A stretch of 14,183 nucleotides of DNA from JAAZHN01 sp964605575. Its GTDB lineage: Bacteria > Bacillota_I > Bacilli_A > RF39 > UBA660. The notes below the pieces were generated by a model. It worked only from the letters and a program-made list of their open reading frames with translations. It was not told the DNA's origin and did not search any database. The position numbers were made by a program, and so were the translations under genes. Shown one piece after another: positions 1-6,961 of this stretch. Within the stretch, counting starts at the first letter, position 1. Each line of letters opens with the position of its first letter. The stretch spans positions 1 to 14,183 of the forward strand of contig CAZSDG010000024.1 of the NCBI GenBank assembly GCA_964605575.1, in the 5' to 3' direction.

Positions 1-1196
1 GAATTAGAATCATTCACTATAATGTTTAAATCACTTTTACAATTATAAAATATATCGCAACTCTCAATTGAATTATTAATTATTGAATTACTTAAATCTA
101 AACTTGTGAGACTGCTACAACCCCAAAACATAAAAGACATATCGGTGACACTGTTTGTATCAAATGTACTTAAATCTAAACTTGTGAGACTGCTACAGTC
201 TCCAAACATAGCAGACATATTTGTCGCTTTACTTGTGCTGAAATTGCTTAAATCTAGACTTGTGAGACTGCTACAGCCAGCAAACATTCCTTGCATATTT
301 ATTACATTGCTAGTATTTAGTAATTGAAGATTGATTATGTTTGTAAGTTTAGATTCGTATGAATCAGTAGATGAATTATATTTAGAAAAAGCAAACCAAT
401 TGTTCATGTTTGGATTAGCATTTAATATACCATTACTTTGGATATATAATCTATAAGTGTCTGTTCCTAATCCATCATCAATTATATATGCCATTATTTT
501 TCCATCTTGACTTTCAGATACATCCCATGATTTAAATGCATTAGCAGGAACATCTATTTGACTCTCAAATGTTATTTCTGTTATGTTTTCTGCATATTCC
601 CAAAAATGAGTGTTTAAGAAATTGTCATTTTCATCAAGTCCCCTTGCAATTAAAACAGCCGGTCCCTGCTCCATTTCATTGATAGTCATTGTAAACTTTA
701 ATTCCTTACCTTGGTTATAATTTTGTGGTTCATCTTTATTAATAAATGTCACACTTAATGTATAAGTATGGGTTGTTCCTGAGGCTATACTTCCTTGAGT
801 TAAGGATAACTCTTCTGTTGTTGGGACTGGGTTTTGTTCTTTACCTAAACATGGGTTTGTATCACTACTTAGACATGTTAAAGTATAGACAACTTCATCA
901 TTAATAAATTCATTAGTTAATTTTGAGAAATATATTTCATAATTATTTATTGGTAATGTACCTGAGTTAGTTACTGTAAATGTTGTGCTAGCACTATCTC
1001 CAGGAGAGGCATTATTTAAATTTAAAACATTGGTTCCATTATAGGTTAATCTTAAGGTACCTGCTTTAGTATTATGATTACTTGCTGTATCATTACCGAT
1101 TACTATTGGTACAAAGTATGCTAAAGATGCCCCGATAAATATTGAAATAATTGTAAATATGGAAACTATACTGATTAATAGTTTTTTATCTTTCAT
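1..1196 (-). CDS. BspA-type LRR surface protein with SipW-type signal and TasA-like domain (partial)
   Basis: The frame is open from ATG at 1196 to the window edge, about 398 residues without a stop, so the C-terminus is missing. Residues 5-26 form a hydrophobic segment ending in GASLAYF, which resembles the SipW-processed signal of TasA; by analogy cleavage would follow Ala26. Residues about 27-180 are beta-rich, with an SPGDSASTTFTVTNSG stretch typical of TasA/camelysin-like domains. A middle segment (about 180-290) is unassigned. From about residue 290 there are 26-residue repeats of the BspA/DUF285 type, with the core CSSLTSLDLS and MF ends. The last visible residues (FYNCKSDLNIIVNDSN) look like the C-terminal cap of this family, so perhaps only 20-40 residues are missing. 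The probable role is an exported adhesin or surface protein. The RBS GGTGA (1201-1205) lies 4 nt before the start. No anchoring motif is visible. Confidence 0.85.
   Translation of the reverse strand, partial: MKDKKLLISIVSIFTIISIFIGASLAYFVPIVIGNDTASNHNTKAGTLRLTYNGTNVLNLNNASPGDSASTTFTVTNSGTLPINNYEIYFSKLTNEFINDEVVYTLTCLSSDTNPCLGKEQNPVPTTEELSLTQGSIASGTTHTYTLSVTFINKDEPQNYNQGKELKFTMTINEMEQGPAVLIARGLDENDNFLNTHFWEYAENITEITFESQIDVPANAFKSWDVSESQDGKIMAYIIDDGLGTDTYRLYIQSNGILNANPNMNNWFAFSKYNSSTDSYESKLTNIINLQLLNTSNVINMQGMFAGCSSLTSLDLSNFSTSKATNMSAMFGDCSSLTSLDLSTFDTNSVTDMSFMFWGCSSLTSLDLSNSIINNSIESCDIFYNCKSDLNIIVNDSN
91..324 (-). repeat. Three tandem 78-bp LRR-coding repeats
   Basis: Three units with an exact 78-bp period start at 91, 169 and 247. 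Each opens with a 29-bp core (91-119, 169-197, 247-275). Cores 1 and 2 are identical, and core 3 differs at one base. On the minus strand the core encodes CSSLTSLDLS, and the rest of each unit diverges more. They are the DUF285/BspA leucine-rich repeats of the partial surface-protein gene. Confidence 0.9.
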
Positions 1197-1200
1197 ATTA

Positions 1201-1239
1201 TCACCATATTTATTATATCATAATACTTTTATTCAACAA
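1201..1239 (-). promoter_or_regulatory. Extended -10 promoter and RBS of the BspA-like gene
   Basis: On the minus strand, TGA-TATAAT (extended -10, 1220-1212) is preceded at 16 bp by a weak -35, TTGTTG (1239-1234). The RBS GGTGA (1205-1201) follows only 6 nt after the -10, so the leader would be very short. The -35 overlaps the T-tract of the upstream gene's terminator. Confidence 0.6.
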
Positions 1240-1257
1240 AAAAGAGTTTTACCTCTT
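1238..1257 (-). terminator. Intrinsic terminator after the YihY-family gene
   Basis: On the minus strand, AAGAG (1257-1253), a 6-nt loop and CTCTT (1246-1242) form a short stem that runs into six Ts. It begins 3 nt after the stop codon of the membrane-protein gene. The stem is only 5 bp, so the terminator is probably weak. Confidence 0.55.
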
Positions 1258-1260
1258 AAT

Positions 1261-2157
1261 CTATTTGTTTTTTTCTTTATTTTTAATCTTTTCTTTTTTT
1301 ATTTCTGTCATTTCATCGTGTTCTTTTTCTCTTTCTAATTTACGATTATATCTATAATCTACTCCATAGTTTAAAACAATCCCAATAACTAAAATATATG
1401 ATAAGAAATATAACCAAATCATTAACATGACAATACTTGCTAAAGCTCCATAGAAAATATCATAATTAGCTAAGTGGGTTGCATAATAAGTATAAATAGA
1501 TGTTACTATTGACCACATTACAGTTGTAAAAAACGTTCCTTTATTAACGGTTGCTGAAGGAATTCTTTTATCGGGAGCCATTGTATAAATAATCTTAATA
1601 AAGAAAAATATTGTAAACCAAGTTAATGGACCTTTAATATATGGTAAAAAAATTCGTATTTTATCAACTATATTAATATTTGGCTCTAAACTATCGATCA
1701 CATTAATAATTGTTGATCCAAAAACTGGGACAACAAGTAAGAATAAAAATAACATCACAATAAAAAATGTCATTATTAAAGCTTTTACTCGTCTTCTAAT
1801 TACATTGTCATCTTTGATACCATAGACTCGATTTGAAGCTAAAATAATTGAATGAGCACCGTTGGAAGCTACTCCATAACCAACTAAGATAAACATAATT
1901 AATTTAAAATCTAGAGCTTTACCACTAATCATTGGCACTAATAAATTTGCTGTTTCCTCAGAAAAAGCATCACGAAAAAACTCGAAGATTACACTGATTG
2001 ATAAACCAAAGAATGAGGCAATATAGCCTAGTAGTGTTAAAGTTGGCATAACTGAAAGTACAAAAAAGTATGCTAAGTGACCAGGTAATACTCTTATTTC
2101 TTGAGTAGTAATTATTTCATAGATTCTTCTAATATAATACTTAAGCCTTTTCCACAT
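1261..2157 (-). CDS. YihY/BrkB-family inner membrane protein
   Basis: This 298-residue polytopic membrane protein belongs to the YihY/UPF0761 family, once called virulence factor BrkB and wrongly linked to RNase BN. About six hydrophobic segments are visible (near 28-55, 85-107, 127-150, 178-195, 208-228 and 238-265). Family landmarks include LAYFFVLSVMPTL at 28-40, the APDKRIP loop at 194-200, and YGALASIVMLMIWLYF followed by GIVLN near the end. The tail from about 272 is highly charged and probably cytoplasmic. The biochemical role of the family is not firmly established. The start overlaps the end of the upstream GGDEF gene by 17 bp, and its RBS (GGAG, 6 nt before ATG) lies inside that gene, which suggests translational coupling. 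It is the last gene of a three-gene operon. Confidence 0.88.
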   Translation of the reverse strand: MWKRLKYYIRRIYEIITTQEIRVLPGHLAYFFVLSVMPTLTLLGYIASFFGLSISVIFEFFRDAFSEETANLLVPMISGKALDFKLIMFILVGYGVASNGAHSIILASNRVYGIKDDNVIRRRVKALIMTFFIVMLFLFLLVVPVFGSTIINVIDSLEPNINIVDKIRIFLPYIKGPLTWFTIFFFIKIIYTMAPDKRIPSATVNKGTFFTTVMWSIVTSIYTYYATHLANYDIFYGALASIVMLMIWLYFLSYILVIGIVLNYGVDYRYNRKLEREKEHDEMTEIKKEKIKNKEKNK

Positions 2158-4171
2158 CTTTTACTCCATTTTGTTTATTTGTTCTCATGTCTAAAGAAGC
2201 TTCATTAATCGCATCATCAACCAGTTTTAAATCATCATTAATAACACTATAACCCAAGGCTACACCATATTCATATGGTAAAGTTTTAAATTCTTTATAT
2301 AGTTTATGAATATAATTCGATATTTGTTTATCGTTATATTCAACTAAATAGATTAAAAATTCATTACCATCTGTCCTAATAATTTCACTATTATCTAATT
2401 GATTCTTAATCAAAATGTTTGCTGCCGCTTTTATTTGATTATCGCCCTCTTCATGACCATATGTATCATTAATATATTTAATATTATTTAAATCAATTAT
2501 TATGATCGTTTGTGGGTAAATACTATTTTGATTCCACTTCTCAATATTTTCATTTAAATAGTTTCGATTTTTTAAATTAGTTAAATAATCAAAGTATTTC
2601 ATTTTTGAATCTTTTTTTATTCTTGTTGATATTTTTATTTTCTTAGTATATTGCAAAACAACTATAGCAATAATAAAGACAACAACTAATATATATAATA
2701 AGTATTTAAATATTGAATTGAAAATGGAACTTGTTGCTAAAACATTATTATATGAACTAATTCCAGTATTTTTTACTAAGTTATAGTCAATAAAATTAAC
2801 ATAACTCTTAAATAAATTATTAAAGGTTGAATCTAAATTACTACGGAATGTTAATTCTAAATTTTTTACTTTGCCTCGATATTTAGCAACTGTGTTTTTA
2901 TAATTGCGATTGTTATTATAATCAAACGTCTGAGAATCCATAATGACAATATTATCTTTTTTAATTATTTCATAAGCATTACTTATATCATTATAACTTT
3001 TAACTGTTGCAATATTTAAACTTTGAATATATTCTTTTAAGATTGAATTATTTAATACATAGACTGTTTTACCTTTTAGTGATTCTAAAGAATTAATCAC
3101 TGTTTTATTAGTATTTAAACCAACAACAGCAAATTCTTGGTGAATACCACTAGCAATAGGTGTAAATTTATTATTTAAATTTACATAACTAAAATAAAAA
3201 TCTAACTTATTATTATTCGCAACTTTATTTAAATTTTCATAACTATGATACTTAATAAACTTAACATCGATATCTGCCATCTTTTTAAAACTATTAATAT
3301 ACTCACTAATAATTCCCCCATAATTGTTGCCAGAATTTATCTCATAAGGAGAGTTTGTAACTAGGCCATATTTATACTCTTTACTAGTTAAAGTATGAAT
3401 ATCAGCTTCTCCTAAATTAAGGCCCGCCATAAAGGTATTAAATAGATGTGAATAATATGAATCCTCATAGTTTTTTTTCGACCAATTATTATAGTATTTT
3501 GTTAATATACTATTTAGAATCGGATTATTTTCTGTTTTTAAATAATAAAATTGTTTTATATCACTGAAATGATAGGTAATTTGATAATTATTTTGTAAAA
3601 TAAATTCTAGTGATACATTAAGTGGTAAGATAATAAAATCTAAAGATTCAAAACTATTTACTAAAGCTTCAATTGAAGCATATTGTTCTAATGTAGTCCC
3701 CTCTTGATTAAAATAATAACTAATATGAGCCAAATCAGAATTGGTTACTCCAATCTTTTTATTAGTCAATTCTTTTAAGTCATTAATAATAATTTCTTTC
3801 TTACTAACTAAAACATAATGATCTTCATAAAATAAAATATCATTAGGTGAGATAACATTATCAACTTTAAAGGCAATTCCTGGAGTTACTGAACCATATG
3901 AATAAGTTAAGATATTTATATCTAATTTATATTCCTCTTTAAAGTCATTTAAATAATCAAAAAATACTCCTTCGCCACTTTTGCCAAAAGTATTAACATC
4001 ATTTGTTATTCTGATATCCGTCAAAACATTCTTATTATCTTTAATCCATTTTTTTTCTTTAGCAGTTAAACTATTTGGATCACGTAATAATAAAAATAAT
4101 ATTACAGAAATAAATGTTAATCCTAAAATAGCTAAACTAACAACAATTAATTTTTTATTAGTATTTTTCAT
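2141..4171 (-). CDS. Membrane receptor: two SBP-type sensor domains plus degenerate GGDEF domain
   Basis: The protein has 676 residues. Residues about 8-30 form a membrane segment. About 35-240 and 262-470 look like two extracellular solute-binding (SBP_bac_3-like) modules, judged from patterns such as IGVTNSD and a LKGKTVYVLNN stretch. A second membrane helix lies at 488-508. A GGDEF domain occupies about 524-670, with the metal-binding region IIIIDLNN (Asp560), INDTYGH (567-573) and EEGD (574-577). The signature is DGNEF (601-605) instead of GGDEF: the first Gly is Asp and the metal-binding third position is Asn. An RxxD inhibitory site is not evident at the usual spacing. The architecture is that of ligand-sensing diguanylate cyclases, but this copy is probably weak or inactive as a c-di-GMP synthase. 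The start is supported by AGGAG 5 nt upstream. It lies 12 bp after the upstream gene and overlaps the YihY gene. Confidence 0.85.
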   Translation of the reverse strand: MKNTNKKLIVVSLAILGLTFISVILFLLLRDPNSLTAKEKKWIKDNKNVLTDIRITNDVNTFGKSGEGVFFDYLNDFKEEYKLDINILTYSYGSVTPGIAFKVDNVISPNDILFYEDHYVLVSKKEIIINDLKELTNKKIGVTNSDLAHISYYFNQEGTTLEQYASIEALVNSFESLDFIILPLNVSLEFILQNNYQITYHFSDIKQFYYLKTENNPILNSILTKYYNNWSKKNYEDSYYSHLFNTFMAGLNLGEADIHTLTSKEYKYGLVTNSPYEINSGNNYGGIISEYINSFKKMADIDVKFIKYHSYENLNKVANNNKLDFYFSYVNLNNKFTPIASGIHQEFAVVGLNTNKTVINSLESLKGKTVYVLNNSILKEYIQSLNIATVKSYNDISNAYEIIKKDNIVIMDSQTFDYNNNRNYKNTVAKYRGKVKNLELTFRSNLDSTFNNLFKSYVNFIDYNLVKNTGISSYNNVLATSSIFNSIFKYLLYILVVVFIIAIVVLQYTKKIKISTRIKKDSKMKYFDYLTNLKNRNYLNENIEKWNQNSIYPQTIIIIDLNNIKYINDTYGHEEGDNQIKAAANILIKNQLDNSEIIRTDGNEFLIYLVEYNDKQISNYIHKLYKEFKTLPYEYGVALGYSVINDDLKLVDDAINEASLDMRTNKQNGVKDVEKA

Positions 4172-4183
4172 ATTTTCTCCTGA

Positions 4184-4645
4184 CTAATATCTAGTCCAGA
4201 TGATACTTGCAGAAGTCGACTTCTTATATCCCATAATAGGAAATATTTCCGCTTCATCTTTTTCTTTTTTATTAATAATAAAGTTAAAATCATAATACTC
4301 TAATTCTTTTTCAGAAAAATTATTTATCGTCTTTAAAGCTGCATTCACTCCAGTATTTGCGCCAGATTCTTTACTAATATCAATAATTACATAGACTATC
4401 TTTCCCTGAATATTAGCTTCTGCCCCTTCAACACCTGGTTCAGCTGTTAATTTGTTTTTATACTCAGTTAATGTTTTAGAAGTAATTTTAACTGCGTTTA
4501 TTCCGTCTAAACGATTACCATATTTATTTGAACTCTGACCCTTAAAAAAATATAGTAAAAAAAATACAGCAATAATTATTAATGATGTTAATGCAACCAA
4601 CATTAAAATCGAGAATACGCGGTTTTCTTTATAAAATTTTTTCAT
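4184..4645 (-). CDS. Small membrane-anchored protein of unknown function
   Basis: This is a 153-residue protein I do not recognise. Residues 1-10 are basic, about 11-34 are a strongly hydrophobic helix, and the rest is a soluble domain of about 115 residues, so it is probably a bitopic protein. The soluble part alternates predicted strands and helices (VKITSKTLTEYKNKL, GKIVYVIIDIS, NAALKTINNFSEKELEYYDF). This pattern is faintly like Asp23/AmaP-type domains, but I would not assign it. It is the first gene of the operon with the GGDEF receptor and the YihY protein, 12 bp upstream of the former, which hints at a shared envelope role. The RBS AGGTGA sits 5 nt before ATG, behind a good promoter. 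Confidence 0.75.
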   Translation of the reverse strand: MKKFYKENRVFSILMLVALTSLIIIAVFFLLYFFKGQSSNKYGNRLDGINAVKITSKTLTEYKNKLTAEPGVEGAEANIQGKIVYVIIDISKESGANTGVNAALKTINNFSEKELEYYDFNFIINKKEKDEAEIFPIMGYKKSTSASIIWTRY

Positions 4646-4669
4646 TTTTTCACCTCTAAAATTAAATTA

Positions 4670-4698
4670 AGTATACTATATCTTAGAATTATTTTCAA
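4670..4698 (-). promoter_or_regulatory. Promoter of the membrane protein-GGDEF-YihY operon
   Basis: On the minus strand, TTGAAA (4698-4693), a 17-bp spacer and TATACT (4675-4670) match the housekeeping sigma consensus at 5/6 and 5/6 positions. It drives the three-gene operon leftward, and its -35 overlaps the -35 region of the divergent plus-strand promoter. Confidence 0.75.
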
Positions 4699-4732
4699 TT
4701 TATTCCACTCATGATATAATTAATTTAGGTGA
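4692..4732 (+). promoter_or_regulatory. Divergent promoter and RBS of the plus-strand HD-hydrolase operon
   Basis: An extended -10, TGA-TATAAT (4712-4720), is preceded at 17 bp by a weak -35, TTTTCA (4692-4697). The RBS AGGTGA (4727-4732) follows 6 nt after the -10, giving a very short leader before ATG at 4740. The -35 regions of the two divergent promoters overlap. Confidence 0.65.
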
Positions 4733-4739
4733 ATAAAAT

Positions 4740-5051
4740 ATGATTGAAAAACTAAGAAACTATTTAAATACACGTAAACAAAAAATAGAAAAAGAAAAAG
4801 CTGAGGCGAAGGCTAAAGTCTTGGAACTAATTAATAAAAAATGGACTAATTCAGATATGATTTTATATAGTCATGCCCATATGAATGGAGCAACAATTTA
4901 TGACACATATAGTGAGTATAATTGTAAGATGGATTTACTTAATCGATTTCATCGCCTTTTTTCTAATGATGAACTAATAGATTTAAGAATAATGTTAGAA
5001 AAAAAAGATAAAGAAAGATTTCAAAGAAATTCTGAAAGTAGTTACAGGTAA
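4740..5051 (+). CDS. Short charged hypothetical protein
   Basis: This 103-residue protein is not one I recognise. Residues about 1-33 are Lys/Glu/Ala-rich with heptad-like spacing and probably form a helix or coiled coil. The remainder is a small soluble region (SHAHMNGATIYDTYSEYN, then LLNRFHRLFSNDELIDLRIML) with a charged tail. No membrane segment or signal is visible, so it is probably cytoplasmic. The start follows AGGTGA by 7 nt and an extended -10 promoter. The stop is 2 bp before the HD-hydrolase gene, and the RBS of that gene lies inside the 3' end of this one, so the two are probably co-translated. Confidence 0.75.
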   Translation: MIEKLRNYLNTRKQKIEKEKAEAKAKVLELINKKWTNSDMILYSHAHMNGATIYDTYSEYNCKMDLLNRFHRLFSNDELIDLRIMLEKKDKERFQRNSESSYR

Positions 5052-5053
5052 AA

Positions 5054-6163
5054 ATGTTAATAAATGAGATTAGAAAAAATATGTTAAAACAAGAACAATT
5101 TTATTCTAAATATGCAACTTTTGATTATGACGCGATTAGATTTAAAACGATTAAAGAAGATATTAGACCAAATTATTTTCGAGATATCGATCGAATAATT
5201 CATTCACTTGCTTATACGAGGTATACTGATAAAACCCAGGTCTTTAGCCACCTAGATAATGACCATATTACTAAAAGAATAATTCATGTTTCTTTAGTTA
5301 GTAAAATTGCTAGAACAATTGGTCGGGCTTTAAATTTAAATGAAGATTTAATTGAAGCTGGGGCTTTGGGTCATGACCTTGGTCATACTCCATTTGGTCA
5401 TGTAGGTGAAAAAATCTTGAATGATTTAAGTCTAAAACACAACCAAGGATATTTTAATCATAATGTTCAAAGTGTGAGAATATTAATGGATATTGAAGAA
5501 AAAAATTTAACCTTGCAAGTTTTAGATACGATCTTATGTCATAATGGTGAAGTATTATTAAATAAATATACTACTACATTAAAAACCAAAGAAGAATTTT
5601 TAGAGGAAATAAAAAAAACCTACTTAGAAGAAAACTTTTCGCAAAAACTTAAACCTTTAACCTTAGAAGGTTGTGTCGTAAGAATAAGTGATATTATTGC
5701 ATATATTGGTCGTGATTTAGAAGATGCTTTTGAAATAGGTCTTATTACTAAAGAACAAGTGCCAACAAGTATCACCAAGGTAATAGGTAATTCAAATACC
5801 GAAATTATTAATGCGATTATTAACGATTTAATTACTAATAGTTATGGCAAACCATATTTACAATTTTCTGAAAATGTTTGGCAAGCTATTGAGGAATTAA
5901 AGGCTTTTAATTATAAAAATATTTATAATAAAGCTAATAGTAAAGAAGATATAGAAACATATAAAATAATGTTTGAAAAATTATTTGCTTATTACTTAGA
6001 AAATTACAATAATAAAAACATTAATTTTTATAAACATTTTTTAGGTAAAATGAATAAAAATTATTTAGAAAACAACTCTATAGAAAGAAAAATAATCGAC
6101 TATCTTGCTGGAATGACAGACGATTATTTTCTAAATGAATATTTAAATATTATTTCTAACTAA
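5054..6163 (+). CDS. dGTPase-like HD-domain deoxynucleoside triphosphohydrolase
   Basis: This 369-residue cytosolic protein belongs to the dGTPase branch of the HD superfamily, which hydrolyses dNTPs to nucleosides and tripolyphosphate. The metal-binding H...HD...D set is complete: His78 (RIIHVSLVSKIAR), His107-Asp108 (ALGHDLGHTPFGHVGE) and Asp213 (VRISDIIAYIGRDLEDA). Other landmarks are DIDRIIHSLAYTRYTDKTQV near 44-63 and FNHNVQSVRIL near 134-144, the counterpart of the EHNEQS motif in relatives. It is somewhat shorter than many Gram-positive dNTPases, and the region after about 230 is divergent. Substrate specificity cannot be read from the sequence. It lies 2 bp after the small upstream gene, with a modest AGG RBS. 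Its stop overlaps the end of the convergent signal peptidase gene, with no terminator between. Confidence 0.88.
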   Translation: MLINEIRKNMLKQEQFYSKYATFDYDAIRFKTIKEDIRPNYFRDIDRIIHSLAYTRYTDKTQVFSHLDNDHITKRIIHVSLVSKIARTIGRALNLNEDLIEAGALGHDLGHTPFGHVGEKILNDLSLKHNQGYFNHNVQSVRILMDIEEKNLTLQVLDTILCHNGEVLLNKYTTTLKTKEEFLEEIKKTYLEENFSQKLKPLTLEGCVVRISDIIAYIGRDLEDAFEIGLITKEQVPTSITKVIGNSNTEIINAIINDLITNSYGKPYLQFSENVWQAIEELKAFNYKNIYNKANSKEDIETYKIMFEKLFAYYLENYNNKNINFYKHFLGKMNKNYLENNSIERKIIDYLAGMTDDYFLNEYLNIISN

Positions 6164-6842
6164 TATAATCAATTCTTTTGTTAAGTAATCTTTGTTTTAA
6201 TTCGGAAACGTCTCTAATTTCCGTTTTTTTCTTTTGTAAAGAGATTTGTTCTGCTGTTTTGTTTAATTTAATTGTTTTAGCTGTTTTTAATAAATCAACT
6301 ATAATAATGAAGGCCGCTGGGATTAATACCAAAAATACCCAACCGAATTTATTTGAAACAATTTTTCTTAATATTCCTAATTTAGGAATTTTTATTGAGA
6401 CACGACCAATTATACCATTAAAAGATACTGGAGCATTGTCGATTGTCTCATTCGCATCTCCTTTTGTAACAAATGAATATTCATTATTTACTTTATTTAT
6501 CTTATTAATTCGATGGGTAATTATCGCGCCTTTAGTGTGGGGGTTTTCTGAAACAAATGTAATAACATCACCAACAACCAAGTCTTCAGGTTTCTCTACT
6601 TTTCTAGTAAATATTACATCATCAACCCCAATATTTGGTTCCATACTACCAGTTAATATTGAATATAGGGCAAACTCAGGTTTATAGTTAACTTTATCTT
6701 TATTTAATATTTTAATATCAATCATATAATAAACAAATAAACCAGCAACTAAAAATAAAACAAAAAAACAAGCACTAGAAAATATTTTACTTAGACACTT
6801 ATATATATCTCTTATTTGTTTATGCCAATCACGATTTCTCAT
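6156..6842 (-). CDS. sipW: SipW/ER-type signal peptidase I
   Basis: This is a 228-residue membrane protease with an N-terminal helix at about 20-41 and a C-terminal helix at about 166-185. The nucleophile is Ser66 in TGSMEPNI. The general base is His110 in IITHRI, where ordinary bacterial signal peptidases have Lys. KGDANETID (127-135) supplies the conserved Asp box, and a GRVSIKIPKLG stretch follows. A Ser-His pair with two membrane helices marks the eukaryote/archaea-like branch that includes Bacillus SipW, which processes TasA and related matrix proteins. A TasA-like candidate substrate lies just upstream at 6962-7546 in the same orientation, separated by a terminator and this gene's own promoter region. 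The basic 40-residue C-terminal tail is presumably cytoplasmic. RBS AGGTAGGG precedes ATG. Confidence 0.9.
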   Translation of the reverse strand: MRNRDWHKQIRDIYKCLSKIFSSACFFVLFLVAGLFVYYMIDIKILNKDKVNYKPEFALYSILTGSMEPNIGVDDVIFTRKVEKPEDLVVGDVITFVSENPHTKGAIITHRINKINKVNNEYSFVTKGDANETIDNAPVSFNGIIGRVSIKIPKLGILRKIVSNKFGWVFLVLIPAAFIIIVDLLKTAKTIKLNKTAEQISLQKKKTEIRDVSELKQRLLNKRIDYIS

Positions 6843-6859
6843 ATTACCCTACCTTATAT

Positions 6860-6917
6860 ATTATATCTTAACATAAATAAAACAAAAATATAAAATTATT
6901 CACCAAAAAAGTGTCAA
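6860..6917 (-). promoter_or_regulatory. Promoter region of the signal peptidase gene
   Basis: There are two candidates on the minus strand. One has a perfect -35, TTGACA (6917-6912), with TATATT (6892-6887) at a long 19-bp spacing. The other has a perfect -10, TATAAT (6865-6860), with no convincing -35. Both lie downstream of the terminator of the TasA-like gene, so the peptidase can be transcribed separately. Confidence 0.5.
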
Positions 6918-6918
6918 T

Positions 6919-6945
6919 AAAAAAACCTCATATAGAGGTTTTTTT
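6919..6945 (-). terminator. Strong intrinsic terminator after the TasA-like gene
   Basis: Perfect 11-bp arms AAAAAAACCTC (6919-6929) and GAGGTTTTTTT (6935-6945) flank a 5-nt loop. The GC-containing part is CCTC/GAGG, with a run of seven Ts on either strand. It lies 16 nt after the stop codon of the 6962-7546 gene. The symmetry would also let it stop plus-strand transcripts reading through from the hydrolase gene. Confidence 0.85.
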
Positions 6946-6961
6946 ATTCTTAATTTATTAA

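Noticed and set aside
106..327. 73-codon plus-strand frame with its own repeat pattern
   Set aside because: It is the exact antisense of the LRR repeats of the minus-strand BspA-like gene; its periodicity comes from those repeats, and no RBS or promoter is visible.
3981..4187. 68-codon plus-strand frame over the start of the GGDEF receptor gene
   Set aside because: It is antisense to the membrane helix of a well-supported gene; its hydrophobic look is a by-product of that segment.
6178..6687. 169-codon plus-strand open frame opposite the signal peptidase gene
   Set aside because: The minus-strand frame has complete catalytic motifs and an RBS. The antisense frame has no RBS or recognisable domain and is explained by AT-rich codon use on the other strand.
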